From positions 61,419,850 through 61,483,849 of the forward strand of contig NC_087063.1 of NCBI RefSeq assembly GCF_963678635.1: a stretch of DNA of 64,000 nucleotides, given 5' to 3'. Shown here piece after piece: positions 44,770 to 55,802 of the stretch. Position numbers and translations under genes: made by a program. Under the pieces are notes generated by a model. That model was given only the letters and a program-made list of their open reading frames with translations. It did not search any database and was not told the origin of the DNA. Each line of letters opens with the position of its first letter. The stretch's first letter is position 1. Source of the DNA: Symsagittifera roscoffensis (Eukaryota > Xenacoelomorpha > Acoela > Convolutidae).

Positions 44770-45260
44770 TTGCGCTTTCCAAGTCGAGGTTCTCGACATA
44801 TGTTTCGACTTTTGAGACATATGTTTTGGTCAAGAAAGTCTAAACATAGGCCGAGAAAGTCGAAACATACCCAATTTTGGTCCAGAAAGTCGAAACATAG
44901 GCCAAAAAGTCAAAAGTCAAAAAAAGTCCCAATTTTGGTTGGGCACGGTCAAAAATAAGTCGAGAACAGTCGAAACAAACCCGATTTCGATCAAGAATGT
45001 CAAAACATACCCGATTTTGGTCCAGAAAGTCAAAACACAGGTCGAGTACACAGTCGAAACATAGTTCGAGAAAGTCGAAACATACTCACCTTTGGTCCAG
45101 AAAATCGAAACATAGTTTGAGCACAAAGTCGAAACATGCCCGATTTTGGTCGAGAAAGTCGAAACATACCCAATTTTGGTCGAGAACGTCAAGACAGAGG
45201 TAGAGCACTGTCGAAAAATAGGTCGAGCACAGTCGAAACAAAAGTCGAGCACGCTTAGTC
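44770..45260. repeat. minisatellite, GTCGAAACAT words
   Basis: About 20 copies of AAGTCGAAACATA-type words alternate with CCCAATTTTGGTCGAGA-type words, giving subunits of about 17-18 and 29-30 bp in variable order. Length and order vary too much for a CRISPR array, and no spacer is unique. Translation is open in several frames of both strands (for example a - strand frame with repeated VSTFSTKIG), which follows from the repeat itself. Confidence 0.85.
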
Positions 45261-45984
45261 AGAAACGGCTCAGTTGTTTCTTCAATGTGTCTAAGTGACT
45301 ATCAAAGCCTAAGTCTGAGTCATTACCCCAATTATATTCACTTTCATTGTTCTTGATTCGTCTTTTTCTCGTTTCAGTTCTGTTTTTGTATATCTCTTCT
45401 TTTCATTAAAAGTCACTGTTTGTGATTTGATCTTGTGGAGAATACCTTTTTTGAATAATTTTTTGTCTAAGCGTGTGATATTTTTTTTGTTCACTAAGTT
45501 TTAAATTAGTATTTTAAATTGTCATATTGTAAGCAGGAATTTGTCTTGATATCTTTCTTTCCGGACATAAGTTCAATCACTGAAATCAGTGGCCCAAGCA
45601 CAGAGTTCTGGTGGTCTCCAATTTTTACTTTTTCGTTTGCAAAACATTTAATTTTTCTTTGAATTTCACTGTTCCGAAGATTAATTTCATGTTTTCCACA
45701 GGATGTAACAGTTTTTTAACAAAATGCTCAAGTTTTGCTAATATACGGTTTAAGGAAAAAAAGAAACTCGAACCATATCTTTTTTGAAAATTGACATAAT
45801 CCAAAAACTTTATAAAAATTATTTATCATTCAGAACATATTCTCAAACTTCTACCTTTTTTCTTTTTTGTACGAAACTAAGTTTCTCACTCCTGGAAACT
45901 TAGGTAATATTGTTGTTTTTTTAAGTTTATCGATCGAAAAAATCAAACTGTTGAACTTATCCTTGATCACTCTCAGGTGAGTCC
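45261..45984. other. unassigned stretch
   Basis: No gene or repeat that I can support. Confidence 0.4.
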
Positions 45985-46260
45985 GGGGTGGCGTTCTCAT
46001 TGAGTACTTTAAAATATGGTAAACCGTCAGTTCGTCACGCTTTTTTCGGCCGCATAGAATCGTGCAACTGCTTATTCCAGTACCAATCATAATCTTATTG
46101 TGAAACTTCCTAGTCTCAATAGATCTAGCGATATACTGGTTTAATGCAAAGTTAGAGGAGAGAAGAAAGCAACTGATTTCAATCTTTATTCTTAATTCTC
46201 TGAACCACTAGGGTACCAGGTTTACAAATATAAATTAAGACTTAGTCATGAATTATAAAT
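45985..46260. repeat. outer direct repeat A (left copy)
   Basis: GTTCGTCACGCTTTTTTCGG, then GTGCAACTGCTTATTCCAG, then CCTAGTCTCAATAGATCTAG recur in the same orientation at 53835-54110. The pair flanks the Gypsy element outside its LTRs. This may be the LTR of a second element in which the Gypsy element is nested, or the outer part of longer LTRs rearranged later. Confidence 0.55.
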
Positions 46261-46759
46261 CAACTATGATTATTTTAAAGTGTAATTTAAGTAACTAATT
46301 TCAAATTGGTTCTATAAGGTTGCGACGTAAATTTTGCCCTTCCAATAATTGGTTGTCTTCGAATAATTTAATAAAATAAGAAATTTATCAAAGTAAAAAG
46401 TTAGTAATTGATCAAATTTGAAATAATTTCATTCAAACAGCTCAAACCAATAAAATATCGTCGTGTGATCAAATTTAATTTATTAAAATGAAACAAACTT
46501 TTAGGTGCTCAGGATGATTTAAAAAAGTATTTTTTTGATGATCACACAAACGACTGACTAAAATTTAACAGACTCTGTGGTGTTATCTACAAAAAAAGAA
46601 AAATTTATTCAGCATCTTTTCTGTTTGTCTACAACTTTAGACAAGGAGCGTAAACAAAGTATTGATCTATGGTAGTAAATCGATTTTTCAGCTAACGAGG
46701 ACCATTGGAGAAAATTACCAGCATTATTAAGTTCAAAAGTATGATCATGTGTAATCAAC

Positions 46760-47020
46760 TATTCTAATACTAACCTTGAAAATGTACAAGTTATGTACAC
46801 TAACTAGGATTTAGGAGAATAGTAAAACTAACTCTTATTTCTTAAATATGTCAATTAAAATGTATGTTCTAAGACAGCTATGAACAGTGAAATGATCGAC
46901 CAATGATCGATACGTAACATAATTGGCACCAAAGGTCAATAGATTAAACAAAATGAACAACTCACAACATTTCTCAACATTCCCCGACGGGAAAAAAAAT
47001 AAAAAACTTTACAATTAAAT
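46760..47020 (-). repeat. Gypsy element 1, left LTR (3')
   Basis: About 220-260 bp pairing with 53118-53370: ATGTACACTAACTAGGATTT, ATGTATGTTCTAAGACAGCT, CGACCAATGATCGATACGTA and AACAAAATGAACAACTCACA. Divergence is substantial (small indels, many substitutions), so the insertion is old. Exact TG...CA ends could not be fixed. Confidence 0.65.
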
Positions 47021-47660
47021 AAAACCAAACTCTATATGCACCCATTTCACCCTTCGACGTGGAGTGAACAAAAATACAAACTACACAAAACAAAATGAAA
47101 TGAACAGTACGAAAGTTAGGTTTTTACAATTGAGGTTGGTATGTACAAATATGTAGAAACGAGTAAGTTTTACAGAGTTTAATTTATATACACCAATGAT
47201 TAAAAAAATAAAACAAATCTACACTACCAAAGGTACGCTTAAGTGTACACATAGATAAAACGATAGGGTAGTGTAAATAGGCAAAAATCTTTTTAAAAAA
47301 CTGAGTATAAAAGTCAACAAATGAAGTTTGATCAAGTTCACGGAGTTTTTATCTGTAAGTGGCATCGAATTTGTCTAAGGAGTGTCGAAAGTCTTGGTCT
47401 ATAGTCGATGAGATTTTGCTCAAGGAATCCTGTTCTTGGTTGTTACTTGAACGAGTCGTGAATTTCCCATTGGGAGACTTCCACGAAGTTGGCGTCATAG
47501 AGAATAAATGAGCCGCCCCCGTTATGTTTGAATTAGTAACCAAGTGAGGGTTGTTTCGGCGACCATCGTCTGTCTCTGAAGAGAATTAGTGAGGGCGGGG
47601 GTAAGAAAGTCGGAAGGTGACAAGCATGAGAAGGCAGGGGGCGTCACAGATTCGACTTCG
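47020..47660 (-). other. 3' untranslated part of Gypsy element 1
   Basis: Between the left LTR and the pol C-terminus. A purine-rich stretch on the - strand expected just before a 3' LTR cannot be assigned with confidence. Only short frames are present. Confidence 0.35.
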
Positions 47661-47662
47661 GG

Positions 47663-48010
47663 TCAGGGTAACGTCTCAGATTCCTCTACCTTATCCACGT
47701 ATCTGGGCTCCCCGTAAATTTGTGGGGGTCCCGAATTTCTTCTGGGTCTGGCTGATGGTCTCGTCTGAGTGACAATAGGGGGCGTCTCCTCTGGTGTGTT
47801 CTCCAGCACTACTAGTTCTGTTGCTGAACCAGATGTTGATGGCCTCTGTAGTCTGCTTGAATGGGCAGCCACCGATGGTCCGCTACGCTCTTCGTATTCT
47901 GAGAGTGGGGTCTTATGTTCACCTGTAACACTCAAATAAACGTTTTTGTCTATGACTTGGCAAATTAGGGCGTTGTTGTTCAAAACATCCTCGGAGTACT
48001 CATCAATCAA
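47663..48010 (-). pseudogene. Gypsy element 1, pol C-terminal region
   Basis: 115 codons ending in a Ser/Thr/Pro-rich tail with RPRRNSGPPQIYGEPRYV, the kind of basic RPxR...YG tail found at the end of many Gypsy polyproteins after the integrase. The frame is open but isolated by stops. Confidence 0.5.
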
Positions 48011-48459
48011 GCTGTCCCCAGAATTTAAATTTAGCGAAGAAGAGGAGGAAGATGAACCTATTGATTTCTATTGTGATTCCGGACTTACCATAAACTCTGT
48101 CGGGTGTCTGCGTGTTTCCAGGTGTCGGCGTCAAATTCCCAATGGTAGTCTTTTTCTGAAAAGTTGTCCGGATTGTTTTCTTGGGTGGCGACGTTTTCCA
48201 CTTTCCAGCTAAACTTGGAATTATTATGCTATCAGTACCCCTTAGTTGTGGAATAACATGGTTTTAGAAGTTTCCGGAAGTATTTTTCCTTTGATTGCTA
48301 GATCCGATTGACGTAAAAAGTGTCCATTTTCCAAAGTAACTATGTGATCCGATGAATCAATGATCGCCTCTTCGACGGAATTAAAATACTGGTCTCCAAT
48401 TTTCCGATTGGTAATTCTTCTAAAAAAATTACCCCCTTCCGGTGGTCATTTTTATATGT

Positions 48460-49400
48460 GATGAACGTCCGCATTAGGCGATAGGAATTGGGGTCTTACG
48501 GTTTCCTGATGAGGTCTTGGCCAGGAAAACGTTAGCTTCAGAGTCTGATGAAGCATCCATGTCTGCGTCTTCTGAATAGTCCTCTGCCCCCATGGTGTAA
48601 CTCCCAGTTCCTGGCCCGACGGTCCGACATGATCGACTTTCCTTGATCTGAACAATTGTCAACAGAAATCAGGTTTTTTGACCTGGTGTTAGCAGTGCGG
48701 TTGAAATGTTTTTCGAACGGAGTACATCCGATGGGCGGTTATTTGGTAATCCATAGGTTTCAAAAAGTTTTTTCGATTGAAGAGTTTAAAGTCAACTTGG
48801 GTAATTTGTAAGACATGGCGAGGAATTTCGATTTTACTATATATACAAGTCTCTCAACAAACCCATTTGATCTATGATCACGTACTGTACAATATATAAT
48901 TTACGTATTAAACTTTTCGCAAAAGGATTTAAAATGTTTTGATAAAAAGCATGACGCATGGTCGGCTCTGATTTTTCGTGGAAAACCGTAAAGATGGCAA
49001 AAAGCATTCAAGAAGGAGATAACTAACTTTTACGAGGTATTTTTAACAAATTTTGCAGACAGAAATCTGGTAAAATGGTCAATGCAAAAGAATATATCCC
49101 CAAAAAGCGTCCAAAGGGCAAGCAAAATCTATATTTATCTTTTCGTTGGCAAATGATAAGTCCGGAAGTTTGCTCACGTGTTCTAATCCTCACAAAATCT
49201 TGAAATTCCTACCGGCTTTCAAGCACTGCCTGCAAGACTTGCCATGGTGGTATTTTTCTTTGTAAAAATTCCGCAACCAGATATATTCGGCCAGGAAAGT
49301 CATGCCGAACTGGCCTGGGTGAGACTCGTGCAACATACAGCTGAAAGCCCCTCAAGCCACTTCTGGCACCACAAGCTTATTATCCAGTAAGATCAGCTCG
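48460..49400 (-). pseudogene. Gypsy element 1 integrase
   Basis: The zinc domain is readable at about 49370-49220: LHESHPGQFGMTFLA (the two His), IWLRNFY, then HHGKSCRQCLKAGRNFK (the C-x2-C). The catalytic core follows at about 49170-49030 with SKLPDLSFANEKINIDFA (first Asp) and FWGYILL. The second Asp block is not intact in my reading. Stops and frame changes interrupt all parts. Integrase of the Ty3/Gypsy type, inactive. Confidence 0.7.
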
Positions 49401-49949
49401 TCTCTTGTATGCAGGTTCTTCTCAAATTTTTTCATATAAGATCAACGAAAACTCAGTGGGCGTCCCATCTTCAGTGTCGTAATTAGGTCCCATGAACTTT
49501 TGTCGCCCTTGGCCATAATTTGTTATAGCTTCTTGGAACAACGGTTTTCTGTCATAAGCGGAGATGAAGGTAAAGACAAATATGCCTCGTTCCGTTTTAG
49601 TAAGGCAGCATGATCGTTATTGAGTAGCTCATCTTTTAATTTTAAGGCGATATTATGTTCCTCCGGAACAGTTACCAAAGGATCGGATAATTAAAAGTAT
49701 GATGTACCCGCGGTCATAACTTTTTGTGGGATGAAGGTTTTGTTAAGTATAATGAAAACTATCAGGGCTTCATCCGTAAATGAGATGCTTTTATAATTGA
49801 ATTTAGAGTTATCTATTGTTGGGCAATTTAATCAGCATTTTTTTACCTGACGTGCGATTTATTACAATTTTTTAGCGACTTGGTAGTACAAAAAATGATA
49901 GCGGCAATAAGTCTAAGTTTAGAAGAAGCTAAAGAGCTATCGGTAAAAT

Positions 49950-50545
49950 TATGACCAACCTTGTCGCTTGAATTAATTGTTCATCGTCCTGACGGGAGAA
50001 TAATTTTTATAATTGTATTTACAGCGACCGACGGTCGATCTACAATTACTCTGTTTACAGGAATAGAATTAGATGGATTTGTTAAAAAATTACGAATTAC
50101 GAAATTTGTCGATAGAAGCCACGACGAATTTTTCATCGTAGTGGGAAGGGGGAAAGCTTTGCCTGGAGGTAATCTAGATAAAAAGTCAGTGAGTCCCATA
50201 TCTTTACCCGGAAGATAAGAAATTTTAAAATAGGTAGTTAAAGTCTATTTACCCAACGGGTTAAACTGCTGTGTATAGTTTTATTGCTGTGGTTTGCCGG
50301 AAGTGTGGGAAAAAAACGTTTTCTGGTCCGTAACAATTTCCAAATCTGAATCTGATTTATAATTTCTTAAGCGCTCACATACCCAGATTACATCTAACAG
50401 TTGTAGTTTTTTGGTTGAGTGTTTTATTACGTGGTTATTTAAAAACCTCGAGGCAAACGCAATAATTTTCCACGCTCCCCCTCAGAACTTTTCGAGTGTG
50501 GCCCCTAGGCCGTTAAGTGAGGCATCTGCTTTTAATCTTGTTCTT
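49950..50545 (-). pseudogene. Gypsy element 1 RNase H
   Basis: Near 50525 the reading ASLNGLGATLEKF followed by IIAFASRF gives the D-A-S...G-L-G-A and I-A-F-A-S-R-F motifs of Gypsy RNase H, with a stop between them. Toward 50199 the segment MGLTDFLSRLPPGKAF closes the domain (ADFLSR-type linker before integrase). Confidence 0.7.
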
Positions 50546-50554
50546 TGTTTGAAG

Positions 50555-51560
50555 TCAAAATGACTCTTCTCGATAACATTTACAACTTCGGATGATTTTT
50601 AGGCTTTCGAATGCAATAGGTTGACTGTTATCCCATTGGTACACTGATTTTTTGTTGAGAAGAGGTTGTAATGGGGAATTTAAGAGGAAAATGTTCGGAG
50701 CGAGTTTAAAAAACTGATTGATCAACCGAAGAATGAACGAAGTTCGGAGATGTTTTTCGGGAATGAGAGGTTTTTTATTGCACCAGTTTTTCCGAACAAA
50801 GATCTTACTCCAGCTTCTCAAGTTTTAAATCCAAGTTTTAAATCTCAAGTTTTAAATCCATTCAGTCTCTTTTTGGAAAAAAGAGCATTTACCCCACTTC
50901 AGTGGCATGTAGTTTTTGTCTAAGGTTTCCAGTGTTCTTCGCACAATTGGTTCGTGTTTTTCTATAGTTCCCTTAGAAGCCACTAGTATGTCATCTATGT
51001 AAAAAGTTGTGAATGAGATTATTTTTAAAAGTGAGTCCTTAAAAGTGAGTCTTTAACACTCGTTGGGCATATCGCCAAGTCCGTAAAACTCTGTTAAAAA
51101 TCTGTTTGTCCCAGTAGTATGTCCTCCTACTATACTAAAGTCGCACTGTTTGCTTGTCCTTTCGCTTAAATGGAGTTAACTATATGCGTTTTTTAGGTTG
51201 AGGTTACTAAACCAGACCTGCCCGTTGGTCTTTTCTGTCAGTTGTAAAGCCAAATCGATCATTTCGTGAATGTTGCGCATCTGGTGTTTTTTTTCAAACA
51301 TCTGTTCATTCATTAGTTTCAAATCTAAAGCGAAATTAATTGAACCGTCTTTCTTTCTAGTTATCACAAATGGGCTCATGGAGCAATCTCCGTCGCATTC
51401 CTCGCGTTTTTCAATATGGCCCTATTTTCCGTCCTTTTTAACTCCTCATTCACTCCCGCTAACAAATTTAACGGCACTTTTCAGCCTTTTGCTTGAACCG
51501 GTTTAAAAAGGGATTGAAAATTTGTAATTTTACGATCGTTTGGTATCTTGTCGATTCTTT
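50555..51560 (-). pseudogene. Gypsy element 1 reverse transcriptase
   Basis: Fingers/palm at 51379-51176: SPFVITRKKDGSINFALD, then NIHEMIDLALQL and VWFSNLNLKNAYS. In this last block the catalytic Asp of the LDL motif has become Asn. The YxDD box is at about 51003-50970 as FYIDDILVASKGTIEKHEP. The connection region is at 50821-50555 (LINQFFKLAPNIFLL, LLNKKSVYQWD). Several frame breaks. Typical Ty3/Gypsy order. Confidence 0.85.
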
Positions 51561-52110
51561 TAAACAGAAGGTTAAAATTCGCTAAAAAAATCACTTGTCA
51601 AGAATGCTAAGGTTTTCGTCTTATTCTTTCTCGATGGGTCGCTGACTGTAGAGATCGGCACTGTACACTTCTTCTTTTTCAATTCTATTCCCAGTTTTGG
51701 AAAATTTTCATTGCCCAGGATTTTTTTTCGTGTCCTCCTGTAATAAAAAAGGAGTCTCTTCACATATACACTCATTGGATTGAGTTCGGACTACCATTTT
51801 TCCCAAAAAATTAATTGTACTGTCTGTAAAACTGCAATACAACTGTTTCGTACGTTTATCTACAGGCTGTATCTTCAAGTTGGGGTTTTTTTGGTGGTTT
51901 CAACTCATGTAACACGTTCTGTTTTAAAAAAAACTCACTGGGCTGGCCGAATCTTCAGGTAAGTTCAAATTTACGGCGATTTCCCACCCGAGTCCTATAT
52001 TTATTAATTTTTTCAGTTCCAATCCTTTTTGATCGTAAATTGTGCTCACGCTCAATACTGAGATAGTCGTCGTCGGTTTGACCTTTTTCATTTCAGACGT
52101 TTTCACTCCA
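51561..52110 (-). pseudogene. Gypsy element 1 protease region
   Basis: KKILGNENFPKLGIELK at about 51725-51675 matches the I-L-G-x-D/N-F-L...L-G-I block near the end of Gypsy proteases. The D-S/T-G loop should lie near 51950-52060 but is not readable. Assignment rests on the late block and on position between gag and RT. Confidence 0.5.
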
Positions 52111-52299
52111 CGAGTTTCTTGTTTTTCGCTTCAGGACATATTTACCAATTTCAGTATTGATAGAGTCATTTACAAAGTTAACATTTGGTCTTTTTGTTCT
52201 TCGATTTACATCATTTTACGAGATGGCTTTTATAATTAGAGTTTTAAAAATGATATATCTGGCTGTAAAAAGATTTTCCACATTTCATAAACGTGTTGC

Positions 52300-53072
52300 T
52301 TTTTTCGATTTTGAGACTTGATTCCTATTTTACTCGGTTATTTACATCAAATGATTTACAGCTTAGCCCGTTGGTCGCTTTCGCCATGTTCGTTAGCTTC
52401 TGATGGTTAAATTATCTTTTTTTGTCAATTAGGGCCTGACTTAAGGCTTTCGAGGGACTGATGATTGCTGATAGTAATTTCCGTTGGGTCTCACTATCTC
52501 TCATATTACAGATAAATAAATCCCTGATTCTTTCTGCTTCGTCAGACTCTCTAAGTTTATACGTGCTAGCTAGGTCCATCAGTGACCCCCAAAACTGTTC
52601 AAAGGATTCCCTGTCTCTTTGTGTTTCCGATTTAAAAATTTGTACCTCTCAAATATAATATTTGGAGATTTGTTAAAAGCTAGGTCAATTCTTTAAAAGA
52701 TATTGATAAAGTTTTTACTCTAGGGTTTGTCTGAGAGAATACCCTATTCGCTTCATCTCCGAGTGCTAGAAATAAGATGGATCTCAATTTCTTGTCGGCT
52801 TCTGCTCTTCTCAACCCTACGCACTTTTTTCTTTCGTCATTCAATCTCTTCTCTTCGGCGGCTTCGTAGGGTTTCCTTGCAGTCCTATCTCTTGACTCCC
52901 GACTGGCTTGTTCCGTATCCGACTCACTTCCTCTGTACTGCTCGAGGATTGGAATCTGGTTTTCTGGTACCTCTGGTCTACTCAAACTGTCGATGTCCAT
53001 ATTCTCCTTCGCTATAATGGCAAATTTAAATTGGTCGCTCCAATGAGTCCAGGGGTGGTTCGGCCAGAACAC
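52300..53072 (-). pseudogene. Gypsy element 1 gag
   Basis: 130 codons from 53072 include a highly charged segment (AAEEKRLNDERKKC), then LRSILFLALGDEANRVF, the gag block common in arthropod and other invertebrate Gypsy elements. The frame breaks at 52680. 52660-52300 continues with decayed gag sequence. It starts about 45 bp from the right LTR. Confidence 0.7.
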
Positions 53073-53117
53073 AGGAAATTTCCGCAGATTCTATTTGTTT
53101 GAATGCGCCATAATAAA

Positions 53118-53370
53118 CTAATTTAATACTCACCCTAAATATGTACACTAACTGGAATTTGAAGAATAAGAAAGATTAAGTGTCAATTAAAAAGTACGTT
53201 CTGAGACAGCTACGAACAGTAAAATAGCCGACCAATGATCGATACCGTACATAGTTGGCAGGTATCTAATCAATACCACAGGTCAATAGATCAAACAAAA
53301 TGAACAACTCACAACAATGAGAACGATATTGTAAAAAAAACTCTCGTTAAGTCCTACAATTGAATTAGAA
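53118..53370 (-). repeat. Gypsy element 1, right LTR (5')
   Basis: Pairs with 46760-47020 (ATGTACACTAACTGGAATTT, AAGTACGTTCTGAGACAGCT, CCGACCAATGATCGATACCG and AAACAAAATGAACAACTCAC). It contains an insertion (GGTATCTAATCAATACC) relative to the left copy. The LTR pair brackets an internal region of about 6.1 kb. Confidence 0.65.
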
Positions 53371-53524
53371 AAAATTTTTGAATCTTATTCCAGCAGAAAT
53401 TGATAGGTTCCTTTTTAAAAAAATTTAAAAAAAATGACGAAATTGAGCAGATTTTTTAAAATTGTTTCTTTGATTCATGCTTCCATACACGTCACTCACA
53501 ACCAGAGTTTTGATTTGTATTTGA

Positions 53525-53740
53525 TACTCCGGCCCGGCCCGGCCCGGCCCTGTTGGGAACCGAAAATTTCAAACCCGAATCCGTCTTGCCCCCGTGTTTA
53601 ATGAAAACAGAAAATTCTTTAAAAAATTATTTCAAATTGATATAATTTTTCAAGCTCGAGCCCGACTGGGCCCTTGTTTAATGAAAACACGAATTTTTTA
53701 ACAAAATTTAATTGAAATTTATATAACAATTCAATAAGTT
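53525..53740. repeat. GGCCC microsatellite and 85-bp tandem duplication
   Basis: CCCGGCCCGGCCCGGCCC at about 53531-53550 is followed by two copies of a GTTTAATGAAAACA...ATTTAAATTGATATAA type segment (about 53595-53655 and 53683-53735). GC-rich repeats of this kind are rare in this window. Confidence 0.6.
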
Positions 53741-53834
53741 CATTGGATGCAGCCGATCCTAGCAATTCGAATTTACTGATTTCTGCCGAAGAAAGGAGTG
53801 AGTTGTGACCTATTGGTTATACTCATAGAGTAAT

Positions 53835-54110
53835 TTCAGATAAAGTACACCGTTTGCTCGTCACGCTATCTTATTTTCGCCCGGATAGAGTCGTGCAACT
53901 TCTTAGTCTAATACCGATCTTAATCTTACTCGTATATCTCCTAGTCTCAGTAGATCTAGTGAATACTGGTTTATCCGAGTTAGTTCTTGGAGTTTATCCA
54001 GAAGGAGAACAACTGTATTCAAAGTTTTATTTAAATTGTTCTGGTGCTGAAACTATAAGTAGTTTCAGCACTTACAAATAAGTTTCAATGTTAGAGATGG
54101 AATAGGACTG
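53835..54110. repeat. outer direct repeat A (right copy), with hairpin
   Basis: Matches 45985-46260: GCTCGTCACGCTATCTTATT, GAGTCGTGCAACTTCTTAG and CCTAGTCTCAGTAGATCTAG. The right half holds a perfect 10-bp stem with a 4-base loop at 54046-54069 (GCTGAAACTA / TAGTTTCAGC). Confidence 0.55.
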
Positions 54111-54173
54111 GTTAGTTATAAATGTTTCATAGTGATAATCCATCAATAATATAAATGGTTTATAAATACTAGT

Positions 54174-54660
54174 TTAGAACAGGTTCCACCCATTCGGGTT
54201 TAGAGAGTTTTTAGTTTTTAATTGTTTGATGTAGTGAAGGAAGGGTGATGTACTTTTTTTTGAAGTTGCGAGCATTGACTTCTTGGGGAGAGAAGGAGTG
54301 TGGTTGTTTGTGTTAGACAGAGGAAGATCCTTTGTTCGTGTTTCAAGATTGGTGTCGTTGATCGCGGTAGTCTTGGGTGATTGTGTCAAGACTTCTGATC
54401 GATGCAACGATGTATCGTTTTCGTTAAGTTTAGAGCGCGACTACGTATAGGGTGAATTTTGACTTTTCGGTGTGAAGTGCCGAGTGACTAGTTGGCCATT
54501 GGTCTGGTTCAATGGTTTCTTCTTTGCTGCGATGTTGAGTCCACACTTTAAATCCTTTGAGGGTAGTGACTTTTGGCAGCAAATCGAATAGATTTGCCAT
54601 TCCAAAATTGGAATGTAGTTGGGTTGTCATCTCCTTTGCTGCTTGTTCCTGGGGCTCTAA
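54174..54660 (-). pseudogene. unidentified retroelement-like frames
   Basis: Frames at 54630-54430 (66 codons, includes LFDLLPKVTTLKGFKVWTQ) and 54407-54174 (77 codons, Asn/Thr/Ser/Lys-rich) lie on the A/C-rich strand. They follow each other with stops between. I do not recognise a family. The base bias and position at the end of the 54-64 kb block suggest they belong to the second Gypsy-type element or to a nested relative. Confidence 0.35.
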
Positions 54661-54833
54661 GAAAAATTTTCTTACTGCATTTATTGCTTACATTCATAAT
54701 TACTTTTTGTTAATACGGTTTTAGTTACGATTTGTTATTAATTCTTATCGCAAAAGTGTTTTACTGTAGTTTGGTTATTTTTTATGAGTCGCTCACACTC
54801 GAGCAACTCATGGCGAAAAATAGAGTGTGGATC

Positions 54834-54930
54834 ACAAAGCGTGGTTGTAGCGCGGTGGGTTAAGCCGACTGTAGAGCATGCTCAGGACGTCCCTCTGGTT
54901 GTTGAGGCCAGGAGTGGGGTATAATTTTAT
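54834..54930 (+). repeat. tRNA-like (SINE-head-like) segment
   Basis: TAGCGCGGTGGGTTAAGCCG at 54848 resembles an internal A box (T-R-G-C-N-N-R-G-T-G-G). GGTTGTTGAGGCC at 54898 is a poor B box about 40 bp downstream. It does not fold into a full cloverleaf by eye, so it is not a tRNA gene. A tRNA-derived SINE head is possible. Confidence 0.25.
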
Positions 54931-55802
54931 GGTCTCTTTGTACAGAGTCTCTTTTTGTGTTCAACCTTTTGTTTCGTTTTTTCAATTTGTTTTTCTCTTT
55001 TTTTTTGTTTTGGTTGTGTCCTTTGCTCAAAAATTGAATTTTTTGGTGGAGATTGTTTTTCGACTTTTTTCTTGTTTTATTTGGTTGTGGTGAAACTTGA
55101 AAGTGGTGGTCAAAAAAATAATTTACCCAGTTTTAATCTGCTTTGGGTACCGTGGGTTTTTCTTTCTTAGTCATGCTGTTAGTTTGTGCTTTTGTGACGT
55201 TAGTAAGCTGCGTTGGTTATTTCAGTTTTTTATATAGTTCCTTCCAACCGGGTTAAAGGAAAATTTGAAACAGTTGAAAACTAGTAATTTGAAACATGCG
55301 AGTTGTTATCAGTGAAAGTCGAAACTTAAATTTCATTATTCAAACTATTCTTCGTGAGCGAGCTGTGCAATTGTGGAAGAGTGTGTGATAATTGGGCGAG
55401 TGAACGATTTCAAATTTATAAGAGAAGCGTCTTGGAAAAAGGTAAGTACTCTTTAATTTATTTGCAATTTTTTATGATTTTACTACAATGAAATTTTAGT
55501 TTGACTGCTTTTGAGAGTTTAAATTTATGAAATTACTGCTGTGTAGCGGGAAATTTTACTGCTTTAGAGGAATAAATTTATAGACTTACTGCTATTTAAA
55601 GGTAAATTTTACTGCTTTTAATTACATACTGCAATTTGTTCAAATGAATTAAAATTTTCTAGAGAAGAATTTTTATTTTTTTATTTATTTTTGTTTGTTT
55701 TAGATGATTGAGTGATGAATCTAGGAAAGAAAAGTGAAAAATTTATATAGAATGGTTAGTTTTTTTTGGAGTTTTTAAATTAAAAATACTTAGTTATACT
55801 TA
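54931..55802. other. T/G-rich non-coding stretch
   Basis: Possible 3' untranslated or LTR sequence of the second Gypsy-type element. A good donor (AAAAAG|GTAAGT at about 55440) and acceptor (TTTTGTTTGTTTTAG at about 55703) lie on the + strand, but no coding exon adjoins them. Confidence 0.3.

Noticed and set aside
44770-45260. CRISPR-like array of regularly repeated words
   Set aside because: Unit spacing varies between about 17 and 30 bp, the intervening sequences are themselves repeats, and the DNA is animal-like. It is a minisatellite.
54834-54930. Functional tRNA gene
   Set aside because: Only an A-box-like word is convincing. The B box is poor and no cloverleaf with paired acceptor stem could be drawn.
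55440-55703. Host intron on the + strand within the 54-64 kb block
   Set aside because: Donor and acceptor look good, but no coding exon adjoins either side, and the region belongs to a - strand retroelement.
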